From: Histoplasma ohiense | Lineage: Eukaryota; Ascomycota; Eurotiomycetes; Onygenales; Ajellomycetaceae | NCBI GenBank assembly: GCA_017607445.1 | Contig: CM029948.1 | Location: 1 to 41,220, forward strand | DNA: 41,220 bases | Direction of reading: 5' to 3' | Shown: positions 1 to 8,864 of the stretch, one piece after another | How the letters are laid out: every line of letters begins with the position of its first letter | Position numbering within the stretch: the stretch's first letter is position 1 | Translations under genes and position numbers: made by a program | The notes under the pieces: model-generated | What the model saw: only the letters and a program-made list of their open reading frames with translations | The model's database searches: none | What the model was told of the DNA's origin: nothing

Positions 1-387
1 AAGGTATAAGACATATATTACACATATCAACTCTTGTTAAATTTAAATCAAAACATAATTATTATATTTTAGATACTACTAATTCAAGAGCCATTGAAAA
101 TATAATAGAATATTTTCAAAATACAATGAAAGGTATGAAATCTGTAGAGTACAAAATATGAGCAAGATCTTATGTAAAATATAAAGGAAATTTTCATAAA
201 TTAATAAAAATTAGAGATTTAGTTAGAAAACTAAAAACTAAATTAATGAATATAGAAGATTTCGAATTATATGAAAAAAAGTAAAAAATATTTTATTGTT
301 ATTAAGATAAAGGTATAGTCCGAACAATGAGGAGACTCATTGAGAGTAACGATAATTTTTAAATAAATGAGGTTACCAACACAATTG
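1..387 (+). mobile_element. cox1 group I intron 2, 3' part
   Basis: This is the 3' end of the intron whose 5' part is at 40571-41220. After the HEG stop at 284 come ribozyme elements, including the ATAGTCC-type strand of P7 near 313-320. The intron ends in G387. The preceding exon ends in T40570, the usual group I boundary, and joining 40570 to 388 restores the conserved Cox1 stretch GAGTGWTLYPPL. About 0.2 kb of intron between the two ends of the window is absent (inferred from the HEG). Confidence 0.85.
3..284 (+). CDS. LAGLIDADG homing endonuclease, C-terminal part (cox1 intron 2)
   Basis: Open in frame from the window start to TAA at 282-284 (93 codons). It contains the typical C-terminal half of a double-motif LAGLIDADG protein: an LDTTNSRAIENII stretch, then KGMKSVEYKIWARSYVK. 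It should continue the N-terminal part at 40571-41220. That part stops after the first motif and linker, and this piece starts after the second motif, so the second motif lies in unsequenced bases. The family cuts intronless alleles and often helps its own intron fold. The frames of the two ends cannot be joined directly (a stop would be created), which is why I infer a gap rather than an exact circle. Confidence 0.85.
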
Positions 388-3300
388 TTATCCTCCATTA
401 GCAGGAATACAAAGTCATAGTGGACCTAGTGTAGATTTAGCAATATTTGCTTTACATTTAAGTGGTATAAGTAGTTTATTAGGTGCAATAAATTTTATTT
501 CTACAATTATGAACATGAGAAGCCCTGGTATTAAATTACATAAATTAGCTTTATTTGGTTGAGCTGTTGTAATAACAGCTGTTTTATTATTATTATCATT
601 ACCTGTTCTTGCAGCTGGAATTACAATGGTATTGACAGATAGAAATTTTAATACATCTTTCTTTGAATTAGCTGGAGGGGGTGATCCTATATTATATCAA
701 CATCTTTTTTGATTTTTTGGTCATCCTGAAGTTAAAAATATAGGCTTCGTAACGTTGCTATATGCTGGGACTACTTCGATATTAAGTTTTAAATACTCCA
801 TTTTTAATAATATAGTAATAATTTTAAAACAATGAAGTAAATCAGCAGGTAACATTATCATTAATGGAACCTCAGAGACTTTTCGCAACGAAACTGTAAT
901 ATACACAGAAAATATAAAATCTATATCTACTCATGTACCTACTCATTTAAAACCTTTAAATGATGATCAATTTGGACATTATTTAGCTGGTTTAATAGAT
1001 GGTAATGGTCATTTTAGTACCAAACAACAATTAGTTATTGTATTTCATTCATTAGATGTTTCTTTAGCTTATTTTATAAAAGGAAAATTAGGATATGGTA
1101 ATATTAGAAAAGTTAAATCGAAAAATGCTTATATTTTAGTTTTAGCATCTAAAAAAGGTTTAGAACGAGTAATTAAACTAATTAATGGAAAAATTAGAAC
1201 AAAAAATAAATTTAATCAAATACAAAAAAATATATTAAATCATGAAAATTTTTTTTATTTAATAAATTCAGTTGAATTTAAATTAAATTCAGATAAATGT
1301 TTAAAAAATCATTGATTAGCTGGCTTTTCTGATGCAGGTGCTAGTTTTCAAGTAAAAATAATTGATCCTACTACTAGAAATAAAAAAGAAATTAGATTGA
1401 ATTTTCAAATAGATCAAAAAAAAGATACTATATTACTATTAATAAAAGAGTTTTTAGGAGGTATTATAGGTTATAGAAAGAGTCAAGATACATATTATTA
1501 TGAATCTACTAGTTTTGGTTCTGCTATAAAAGTTATCAATTATTTTGATCATTTTCATTTATTATCTAGTAAACATATCAATTTTTTAAAATGAAGAAAA
1601 GTATATTTAATAATACAAGATAAAGAACACTTGAATGAACAAGGTATAAATAAAATTATTAAATTAAAAGGTACAATGAATAGATTAGATAAAAATGATA
1701 TTACAGTTTAAGATAAAGTCCTATCAAGATTATAAAAAAGGTCTTGGGTATTAATTATAATAGATTATATATATAGATAACTATTATATTAATCAAAGTT
1801 ATCGTTATATATTAGTTATACCAGGTTTTGGTATAATTAGTACAGTTGTATCAGCTAGTTCAAATAAAAATGTTTTTGGTTATTTAGGGATATTAACTAT
1901 ACCTTGAGCAAGTATATTTGTCCTTCAGTATCAAACTCCGGGGAAGTCCTAAAGAATTAGATACTAACATTAATAGGTAACTAATAATGGGCCAATACTA
2001 ATCATATTGGGTATAGTAATAAGTCTAATTATCTACTTCAAAAAGGTGAATGGATTATCGCGGATCTAAGTTCCTGTATAGGATAAAAGAGCAACGAGCA
2101 GACGGTACTGAATATATTAATATATTTAAGGTGTGCTCTTAGTTGCCTAGAGATAGGTTTATTTATAATAATTTATTATAATAAATTATTATTATAAATA
2201 ATTAAATAAATAGGATAGCTCGGTCTATATGTATAATATATCAATTATTATATATGAATTTTAATTTAAAATACAAAAATTTTTTTCTTTATATTAAGCT
2301 TTGTGTGCACTGAATAAAAAAAAAATTTTTTTTTTTTTTTTAGATTTGTAAAAGAAAATATCATGTTATTAAATAATTTTTAATGCTATAATTAGTACCT
2401 TTTTGTAAATCAAGATTTTTTAAGTTATATAACTTAAAAAAAAAATAATATATAAACATATATATACTATATATATATATACTAAAAACAATAAATTAAA
2501 TATAAAATATAAAATCAAATCATGAGAGATAATAAAAAACTTACTTTTAGAGGATCCGTAGAAAAACCTTTAGATAAATATTTTGAAGCTGCAGAAAAGG
2601 AAGATAAATTTCTTACTTTTGCAGCAAGTACTGCTGATAAGTCTTATAAAGAGAAAGATAATAAATTTGCAGCGAAATGTGCCGAAGAAAGAGAAAAACG
2701 TCTCGATGACGTTCGTCCAATCCTATCTAAGGAACCAGGTACAGCTACATATGAAGATCAGAAAAAAATGAATAATTTTTTTATTGGTGATTCAGTAATA
2801 TATCAAAAATCTTTACAAATTAGACATGAAAACTTTCAAGAGGGTATTAAAGAAGGTAAATTAAATCTTGTACCCGGTTTAGAGCCAAAGTATTTAGATA
2901 AAGGTAAAAAGCATCGGGAAGAAAGTAATGATACTTTTAATGATTTTTGTTTAGTTATGTTTAAATATGATTCCCATGTGGATTCAATATTATGAGCGGC
3001 ATCTAACACTGAAAATAATAATAATAAAAATGATAATTCTATTGATAACTTAACAACAGATAGTATAAGTTCTATTTATGAACTAGCAGGAGATGAATAA
3101 AATATTTGTATTTTAAATTTAGGCCAAAGTCTGAAACACGGGTTTATGCTATGATGTCTATAGGTGTGTTAGGTTTTGTTGTTTGAAGTCATCACATGTA
3201 TACAGTTGGTTTAGATGTGGATAAACTTGTGTCCAATAAAAAAATCTTGCTATATGCTGGAAACTCCTGAATAAATAGTCCACTCGTATTAATTACGATA

Positions 3301-6300
3301 GGAATAATCTATTTATTACATTATTATATGGCAGGACAATCAGCAGGAAACTTTAATTTTAGTACTAAAGCTACGGCAGTTGCTAAAAATACTTATAATA
3401 AATATACTGAATTGGTTAAAATTTCTGAACATGTGCCTAAACATAATAGTGATTTTTCTGATAATGAATTAGGTCATTTTTTAGCTGGCCTAATAGAAGG
3501 AGATGGTTGATTTGGTAAAAAAGAATTACATATAATTTTTAGTGAAAATGATATTTCATTAGCTTATTTTATTAAAAAATGTATAGGATATGGTAATGTT
3601 TATAAAATAAAAAATAAAAAAGCAGTTAGATATATATGTAAAGACCAAAAAGGTTTATCCATTATTTTATCTTTAATTAATGGTAAGTTAGTTAGTCATC
3701 ATAAATATGAACAATTAATTAATCAAGGATATAGTCAAAAATTTAAGATAAAAATATTATCTCCTCTAATAAAAATAAGTTTAGATAATTATTGATTAGC
3801 TGGATTTACACAAGCTGATGGTTGTTTTCACATTAGTGTTGTAAAAAGTAAAACGCATAAAACAGGTTATAGTGTAAGATTAGAATATTATTTAAAACAA
3901 AATGATAAATTACCTTTAAAATTATTATATGATCTTTTAAAAAAAGGTAATTTATCTCAATATAATACTGGTATATGATGTTATAAAAGTACAGGTTTTA
4001 GTACTGCATCTGATCTTATTAATTATTTTGATAAATTTAATCTCTTTGGAGGAAAATATGTAAGTTATCTTAAATTTAGAAAAGTTTATATTATGATAAC
4101 AGAAGGTAAACATTTAGATAAAAAAGGTATAGAAAAAATTATAAGTATTGCTGTTAAAGGATCCTCAGAGACAAATACGCAAGGAATTTAATATAATATG
4201 TTATTAAATTATGATAGTGTCCATCGACAAGAGCTTATTTTACGGCTGCTACATTAATTATTGCAGTGCCTACAGGTATTAAAATATTTTCATGATTAGC
4301 TACATGTTATGGTGGTTCTTTACATTTAACACCTGCTATGTTATTTGCTTTAGGTTTTGTTGTTATGTTTACTATTGGAGGATTAATAAGCCACTTAGTT
4401 CTCCCTTTAAAGACTACTATATGCTGGGAACTTCTGACAATTATACTACTAGAGAATTTAATCTCAGTGAAATTGTATAATTTTGAACAATCAGCAGGTA
4501 ACCAATTGATATTATCAAACAAGATAAATATCTTAGTAGGAACCTCAGAGACTAGACGTAGTCCTGCGCAAGCAGAAGATATAGTCCAAGAAATAAAAAA
4601 TTCATTAATCTATTTATACAATAAATACTTTAATCACTTAATTCGCCCCTATTATAATTTTAGTCCTATTACTAGGGATAATAACACAAAAAATTTAAAA
4701 CCTATAAAAGTATATAATAGTTTAAAAGAAGATAGAGTTAATATATTAAAAGAACAAAGAGATAAATCAGGTGTTTACTGTTTAATTAATAAGATAAATG
4801 GCCATGCTTATGTAGGAAGTTCTATTAATTTAACTTCTAGAATGAAAAATTATCTTAATAATACTTTTTTAAAAAGTAAACAAAATGCTAATATGCCTAT
4901 TATAAAAGCTTTACTTAAATATGATCAGTCAAACTTTTCTCTTTTAATCTTAGAATATGTTGGACCTGAGTCTTTAACTGTTAGAGAAACTTTTTATATA
5001 TCACATGTTATCCCTTATTATAATGTATTAAAACAAGGTTATTCTTCTTTAGGTTATAAACACACAGAGGAAACTAAAAAGTTATTATCTGAATTAGCTA
5101 ATAATAGAGTCCACTCTGAAAAAACTAAAGGTTTAATAGCAAGGGCTTTAACGGGTGAAAATAATCCTTTTTATAATAAATCCCATTCTATTGAAAGTAA
5201 GGTAAGAATGATTGAAGCTAATTCATCTTATTCTGTTTATATATATAACTCATATAAAAAGTTATTGGTTATTTTCCCCTCGGTTTTAACTTTATCTAAA
5301 TTAATTAAATCAAATCATCCTACAATTGTTAATGTTATCAAAGAACAAACATTATTTAGAGGTGAATGATATATAAAAAACATACCTTATAACTTAAATG
5401 ACACGCCTATTATATCTGATTGATCTTCAAAAGAATGTGATAATTTAGTATTAGAGATAAATAATAATAGTCATATTAGAAAAGCAATATTTGTATATGA
5501 TACTAATAGAAAATTTCTGGGTAAATATGATGGAGTAACAGATGCTCAAAGAGCATTAAATATAAATCATAGTACTATAAAAAAATATGCTAGGTTAGAA
5601 GGTGTTTATAACGGGTATATATTTAGTTATGAAAGATTAATAGATTAATGAATTTTTTTTTGTAAGTGGTGTAGTTTTAGCTAATGCTTCACTTGATATT
5701 GCTTTCCATGATACATTACTTATTGGTAGTTATACTATAGTGTTATTTCAGAGTATAATTACCATGTTTGAAAAAAATAATAAAGATAGTTTAAAAAATG
5801 TGAAGATAAAAAATTCAAATAATTTATTTAATGAGGAAGAATATATAAAAATGTTTTGAGTTGGTTTAATGGATGGTGATGGAAGTATTCAAGTAAATCA
5901 TTGACGTGAGCAATCATTACAATATAGGCTTGTAATTAAATTATCTAATTTAAAATCAAATTATAATATGTTAATAAAGATTGCTAAAGTAATTGGAGGA
6001 AGTGTAATGATATCTGGAAAAGATAAATATGTTATTTGAATAGTTAATAAAAAAGAGACTATTCAAGAGATAATTAAAATTTTTGATATTTATCCTCCTT
6101 TAACTTCAAATAAAATATGTCAACTTAAATTTTTAAAAGAATGTATGTTAATAAATTCAATAGATTGATATTTATTAAATAGAAATAATAAATATAATGA
6201 TCAAAAATCTATTCTAAATTCTAATAAGTTTGGGTTTGAAAAAGGTATTATAACTTATCCTAATTATTTTAAAGGTTGATTTTCTGGATTTGTAGAAGCT

Positions 6301-7341
6301 GAAGCTTGTTTTTGTATTAGAAAAAGAAATAATCATTCTTTTTCTATAGGACAAAAAAATGATATTTATTTAATAAATATTATTAAAGAATATTTAGGTG
6401 CTACTAATAAAATTAGAAATCTTTCTTGTAATTTTTATTCTATAGAAATATATAAAAAAGAAACATTAAAAACAATTATTAATCATTTAAATAACTATCC
6501 TTTATTAGGAGAGAAAGAAAAGTCTTTCCATCAATGAAAACAAAAAATTTAATAAGTGTCATGTGGTCTTGCCACCGTGAAAAATAAATTATTTTTCGGT
6601 AGTATAATAATTGAAAAATTATATTGCTAACGGTGAAACCTTATATGTTATTTATAAAGCTAAATAACGTAAAAATATAAGGTAATACCGTGGAAACCAA
6701 AGATAAAATTATTATATTTTTATTTAGTAGGTTCCGTAGAGACTAAACGTGGCAGTCGAAAGTTTATTAAGTTAAATTATTAGATAAGTTATAGTCCGAT
6801 CCTCAGGGTGACCTGAGTTTATTGCAACAATATATAGACTTATTATGTAGTTGCACATTTTCATTATGTTCTTTCAATGGGTGCTGTTTTTGCTTTATTT
6901 AGTGGTTGATATTTTTGAATTCCTAAATTATTAGGTTTATCTTATAATGTATTAGCTGGTAAAGTTCATTTCTGAATTTTATTTATAGGGGTTAATATAA
7001 CATTTTTCCCTCAACATTTTTTAGGTTTACAAGCAATGCCTCGTCGTATTAGTGATTATCCTGATGCTTTTGCAGGTTGAAATTTAATTAGTAGTTTTGG
7101 TTCTATTATAAGTGTTGTAGCTACTTGATATTTTTTAAATATTTTATATATTCAATTAACTCAAGGTGCTCCTGTTTCAAGATACCCTTGATTAACTCCT
7201 CAATATTTTAGTGATTTATTCCAAACTTTATTCAATAGAAATAATAATTCTTTAGAATGATGCTTAACAAGCCCACCTAAACCTCATGCTTTTGTAAGTT
7301 TACCTTTACAATCTAATTTTAATTTATTTGCGAGGAAATAA
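388..7341 (+). CDS. cox1: cytochrome c oxidase subunit 1, exons 3-8
   Basis: Catalytic subunit of complex IV, inner membrane, carrying haem a and the haem a3-CuB centre. Predicted exons: 388-732, 1805-1891, 3141-3222, 4227-4383, 5663-5712 and 6838-7341, joined to exons 1-2 at 38916-39196 and 40466-40570. The total is 1611 nt, 536 residues plus stop, with no frame break. Visible marks are HPEV|Y (the His-Tyr cross-link pair, split by intron 3), WSHHMYTVG (CuB histidines) in exon 5, and HFHYVLSMG (haem ligands) in exon 8. Every boundary was placed so that the exon ends in T, the intron ends in G and the protein stays conserved. Exon 7 is only 50 nt. The C-terminus is SLPLQSNFNLFARK, and the last 14 nt overlap orf153. 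All tryptophans are TGA. Boundaries could be off by a few bases. Confidence 0.95.
733..1804 (+). mobile_element. cox1 group I intron 3
   Basis: Interrupts the codon for V of HPEVY. Core elements flank or lie within the HEG frame: a TCAGCAGGTAAC-type segment near 842-853, GGAACCTCAGAGAC near 866-879 (P7 5' strand) and ATAAAGTCC near 1713-1721 (P7 3' strand). It looks like subgroup IB. The 5' exon ends T732 and the intron ends G1804. Confidence 0.85.
734..1711 (+). CDS. LAGLIDADG family protein of cox1 intron 3, probably nuclease-dead
   Basis: Open in frame with cox1 exon 3 up to TAA 1709-1711 (325 codons, code 4), so it is probably made as a Cox1-exon fusion and processed. Two motifs are visible: LAGLIDGNG at 983-1009 and LAGFSDAGA at 1316-1342. 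In this family the metal-binding acid is the eighth residue (Asp20 of I-CreI). Here it is Asn (codon 1004-1006) and Gly (1337-1339), so both active-site acids are gone although the reading frame is intact. That suggests loss of DNA cleavage, perhaps with retained maturase function (inference). The first part of the frame also encodes ribozyme core elements. It resembles the intron 5 HEG in layout (CHVP/EHVP stretch before the first motif), so the two are probably related. Confidence 0.85.
2298..2515 (+). repeat. degenerate copy of the atp8 5' region and atp6 leader
   Basis: Compared with 22928-23211. Shared blocks in the same order are CTTTGTGTGCACT (2299-2311 against 22929-22941), about 27 nt ending AAAGAAAATATCATGT (near 2341-2368), an ATGC-A-AATTAGTACCTTTTT start-of-atp8 block (about 2382-2406), TGTAAATCAAG, and finally AAACAATAAATTAAATATAA (about 2486-2505), which in the original precedes the atp6 start. 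The atp8 coding copy is broken by base changes and a deletion in the T run, so it is not a gene. It ends 6 nt before the ATG of orf192. Confidence 0.85.
2522..3100 (+). CDS. orf192, unknown hydrophilic protein in cox1 intron 4
   Basis: ATG 2522 to TAA 3098-3100, 192 codons with one internal TGA read as Trp. I do not recognise the family. It has no LAGLIDADG or GIY-YIG motif, no membrane segment and no signal peptide. It is rich in Lys, Glu and Asp (charged helical stretches such as KYFEAAEKEDKF and AEEREKRLDDVRP) and ends in an Asn-rich and Ser/Thr-rich tail. Base use around 2670-2760 is richer in G and C (GCG, CGT, GTC, GAC codons) than the neighbouring genes, which suggests acquisition from elsewhere. 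It lies in the P8 loop of a group I intron, directly after a copied atp8/atp6 leader, so its translation may use the atp6 signal (inference). It could be the remnant of a longer foreign gene. Confidence 0.65.
3223..4191 (+). CDS. LAGLIDADG homing endonuclease (cox1 intron 5)
   Basis: Open in frame from exon 5 to TAA 4189-4191 (322 codons). Motifs are LAGLIEGDG at 3481-3507 and LAGFTQADG at 3796-3822, both with the catalytic acid at position eight, so it looks active. The protein would cut the cox1 allele lacking the intron and may assist splicing. Its last codons (GSSETNTQGI) are also the conserved P7 element of the ribozyme, so the same bases serve protein and RNA structure. Internal ATG codons (for example 3328) could give the free protein, but the frame is open upstream, as in most exon-fused HEGs. 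Confidence 0.9.
3223..4226 (+). mobile_element. cox1 group I intron 5
   Basis: Lies after the D of TVGLDV|D. The exon ends T3222 and the intron ends G4226, and TRAYFTAATLIIAVP resumes at 4227. The P7 5' strand GGATCCTCAGAGAC (about 4159-4172) sits inside the last codons of the HEG, and the partner ATAGTGTCC is near 4213-4221. Subgroup IB-like. Confidence 0.85.
4384..5662 (+). mobile_element. cox1 group I intron 6
   Basis: Splits the L codon of FTIGGL|SGVVLANASLD. The exon ends T4383 and the intron ends G5662. The core is compact and lies at the 5' end: TCAGCAGGTAAC near 4489-4500, GGAACCTCAGAGACTAGACG near 4539-4558 and AGATATAGTCC near 4578-4588. The HEG fills the rest and stops only 14 nt before the 3' splice site. 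Confidence 0.85.
4386..5648 (+). CDS. GIY-YIG homing endonuclease (cox1 intron 6)
   Basis: Open in frame with exon 6 to TAA 5646-5648 (420 codons in the intron, one TGA near the end). The GIY-YIG module is at about 4767-4823 (SGVYCLINK ... AYVGSS), followed by Arg and Glu positions typical of the family. Next come NUMOD3-like DNA-binding repeats (YKHTEETKKLLSEL, then GENNPFYNKSHS) and a C-terminal NUMOD1/IENR1-like helix-turn-helix (VYDTNRKFLGKY ... AQRALNINHSTIKKYA). The first roughly 70 codons are dictated by the ribozyme core. It probably makes a site-specific break in intronless cox1. Confidence 0.9.
5713..6552 (+). CDS. LAGLIDADG homing endonuclease (cox1 intron 7)
   Basis: Open in frame with exon 7 to TAA 6550-6552 (279 codons). 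The first in-frame ATG in the intron is 5764. The motifs are WVGLMDGDG (first half, near 5857-5886) and FSGFVEAEA (6280-6306), each with an acid at position eight (Asp, Glu), so cleavage looks possible. The linker KFGFEKGIITYPNYFKGW is of the type found in this branch. It is rich in Ile, Lys and Asn like the other introns of this genome. Confidence 0.88.
5713..6837 (+). mobile_element. cox1 group I intron 7
   Basis: Inserted after IAFHD, before TYYVVAHFHYV. The exon ends T5712 and the intron ends G6837. After the HEG, 6553-6837 holds the core, with GTAGGTTCCGTAGAGACTAA near 6728-6747 and TTATAGTCCG near 6789-6798. Together with intron 6 it leaves a 50-nt exon. Confidence 0.85.
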
Positions 7342-7789
7342 TATTATTGAATATATTTTAATTTGTATAACTTCTTCAAAAAATATACCAAAACCACATA
7401 ATTCTGTAGATTGTACATTACATTGTGGTTTAGATCTAACTAGTATTGTTAGTGAGTTAAATATATTAGTACCTCAATTATCTAATTTTGTAGAACAATT
7501 TAATAATTTAATTATAGAAAATAGTATTAATGTAATTAGTGATACTACAGGTAATTTGGAAATAGAGGTGCCTCAAGGTATATCTGATGCTGAGGTAAGG
7601 AATATTAGCAAGAGAATTGGTATTATAGATAGATTAATTATTCATCATAGGGATAATATTGAAGATTTGTTAAAAAAAGGTTTCGCGATAGAAAAAGATA
7701 TTAAATCAAATAATTCTGAGTATGTTTCTGTGTTAACAAATAAAATTGAAGAATTAAAGAAATTAAAAGTTTCATATAAACATGCATAA
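7328..7789 (+). CDS. orf153, orphan reading frame overlapping the end of cox1
   Basis: Open frame of 153 codons ending TAA 7787-7789. It has no ATG in frame at all; the first possible starts are TTG 7328, inside the last codons of cox1, or later ATT/ATA codons. If real, it may be translated by reinitiation after cox1, as nad5 is after nad4L. I do not recognise the product. It has no membrane segment, and the C-terminal half looks helical and charged (SKRIGIIDRLIIHHRDNIEDLL). The segment GISDAEV ... IIDR matches GLSEQEF ... EQDR of orf299 with the same spacing (19 residues from G to R) and is followed by a similar LL-G, so a distant relationship is possible. It could also be a remnant of an inserted gene that replaced the original 3' end of cox1. 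Confidence 0.5.
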   Translation: MRGNNIIEYILICITSSKNIPKPHNSVDCTLHCGLDLTSIVSELNILVPQLSNFVEQFNNLIIENSINVISDTTGNLEIEVPQGISDAEVRNISKRIGIIDRLIIHHRDNIEDLLKKGFAIEKDIKSNNSEYVSVLTNKIEELKKLKVSYKHA

Positions 7790-7862
7790 ATTATTTTTTT
7801 TTATTAATTATTTCGTTTTAAATTTTAATATTAACTAATATATAACTTATTAAATTAATCAA

Positions 7863-7933
7863 GCTCCTATAGCTCAAAGGTAGAGCAAAATACTGTTAAT
7901 ATTTGTATAGATGTTCGATTCATCTTAGGAGCT
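7863..7933 (+). tRNA. trnN: tRNA-Asn (GTT)
   Basis: Cloverleaf with acceptor GCTCCTA/TAGGAGC, anticodon loop CTGTTAA (GTT), T stem AGATG/CATCT. Stands alone between orf153 and atp9. Confidence 0.93.
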
Positions 7934-8102
7934 AATATATTAATAAATGAGGTATATATTAGTTGTATAAAATCTTTAAGTTTTTCTTTATTAGAAAATT
8001 AGATACTAAAAAAAAATTTTTTTATGTATAATATTATCTTTTTTTTAGTATTTATATTAGTATTGAAATCACCATAATAACATTCTGGTATAAATTTAAT
8101 GT

Positions 8103-8194
8103 TTGTTAAAAAAACATATTAAAGTTTATATAAGTATTTTTATAGATAATAATAATTTGAGGTTTCCTCATTGTATGTGAAAAAAAAAATAAAA
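8103..8194 (+). promoter_or_regulatory. atp9 leader with GAGG-TTT-CCTC hairpin; copied before the orf299 paralogue
   Basis: The 5' untranslated region of atp9. It contains a perfect small hairpin, GAGGTTTCCTC (8159-8169), starting 36 nt before the ATG. A diverged copy lies at about 29894-29969, with the hairpin and following CAT identical. No prokaryotic-type ribosome binding site is visible; fungal mitochondria use message-specific activators (known), so a copied leader could carry such a signal (inference). Confidence 0.6.
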
Positions 8195-8419
8195 ATGTTA
8201 CAAGCTGCAAAAATTATAGGAACTGGATTAGCTACAACTGGTTTAATAGGTGCTGGTGTTGGAATAGGTGTTGTTTTTGCTGCTTTAATAATAGCTGTTT
8301 CTAGAAATCCTTCATTAAAAGGACAATTATTCACATACGCTATTTTAGGTTTTGCTTTTGCAGAAGCTACTGGTTTATTTGCTTTAATGATGGCTTTCTT
8401 ATTATTATATGTGGCTTAA
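8195..8419 (+). CDS. atp9: ATP synthase subunit 9 (c ring)
   Basis: 74 residues, exactly the usual fungal length. It begins MLQAAKIIGTGLATTGLIG and has two membrane hairpin helices joined by the polar loop RNPSLKGQ. The proton-carrying Glu is in GFAFAEATGLF. It forms the rotating c ring of Fo in the inner membrane. The ATG at 8195 is chosen because the protein then matches family length; the frame is open upstream to TTG 8171 without homology. Many Pezizomycotina have a nuclear copy as well; here the mitochondrial gene is intact. Confidence 0.97.
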   Translation: MLQAAKIIGTGLATTGLIGAGVGIGVVFAALIIAVSRNPSLKGQLFTYAILGFAFAEATGLFALMMAFLLLYVA

Positions 8420-8864
8420 TTTTACGAAAAGTAAAAACTTGAGTTTTATTTTTAAAGAGGTTTAATATTATACATTAAAAAAGTAATTATGATAATAATT
8501 TAAATTATCTTCATATTTTAAAATTTTTCATTTTTTGTTTTAGATCATCGATTTTAATTTATACTTTTTTTTTACCTAGGTAAGCCTTAAAGATATTTTT
8601 TTTTATTTAATTAATAATTTATTTACATATAAATTCTCTAAAGATATATAGTTATATATTAAAGATATTTAAATTAAAAATTAGTAAAATTAATATAGTT
8701 TGTAATAATAAATTATTATAATAATAAATAATTAATTAGATTAAAAATAAATTATTAATTAAAAATAATAAGTATTATACTTTAAATTAGTATATTCTAC
8801 TAAAGATAAAAAGTTTTTTCAGTGAAATTAAAAAAAGATAGAAATTAAATTTATAATATTTTTT
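8420..8864 (+). other. AT-rich spacer between atp9 and cox2
   Basis: 445 bases without a gene. It holds simple AT sequence, an ACCTAGGT palindrome near 8573-8580, and two TAAAGATAT-type repeats near 8639-8672. No tRNA, hairpin of note or conserved ORF seen; probably the atp9 3' end and cox2 leader. Confidence 0.6.

Larger units (their letters stand above)
1892..3140 (+). mobile_element. cox1 group I intron 4 (IC-like), carrying orf192
   Basis: Splits cox1 between GYLGM and VYAMMSIG (exon ends T1891, intron ends G3140). The core differs from the neighbouring IB-like introns. It has a P/Q-type stretch at about 1935-2020 with ACTCCGGGGAAGTCCTAAAG and GGTAACTAATAATGGGCC. P7 can be formed by CAGAC 2099-2103 with GTCTG 3129-3133. 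Everything from about 2110 to 3125 therefore lies in one peripheral loop (P8 region): an AT-rich stem, a degenerate atp8/atp6 leader copy, and orf192. Confidence 0.8.

Noticed and set aside
2155..2215. Long AT palindrome considered as a separate element
   Set aside because: Fits better as a peripheral stem of cox1 intron 4, since it lies within P7.
2583..2771. Second + strand frame inside orf192
   Set aside because: Out of frame with the longer orf192, with poly-Lys/Ile composition typical of a shadow.
8140..8334. Reverse-strand frame across atp9
   Set aside because: Shadow of the conserved atp9 gene on the opposite strand.
8420..8864. Possible promoter or replication origin in spacers
   Set aside because: No consensus I could recognise beyond AT-rich sequence; no strand or gene-direction switch marks an origin.
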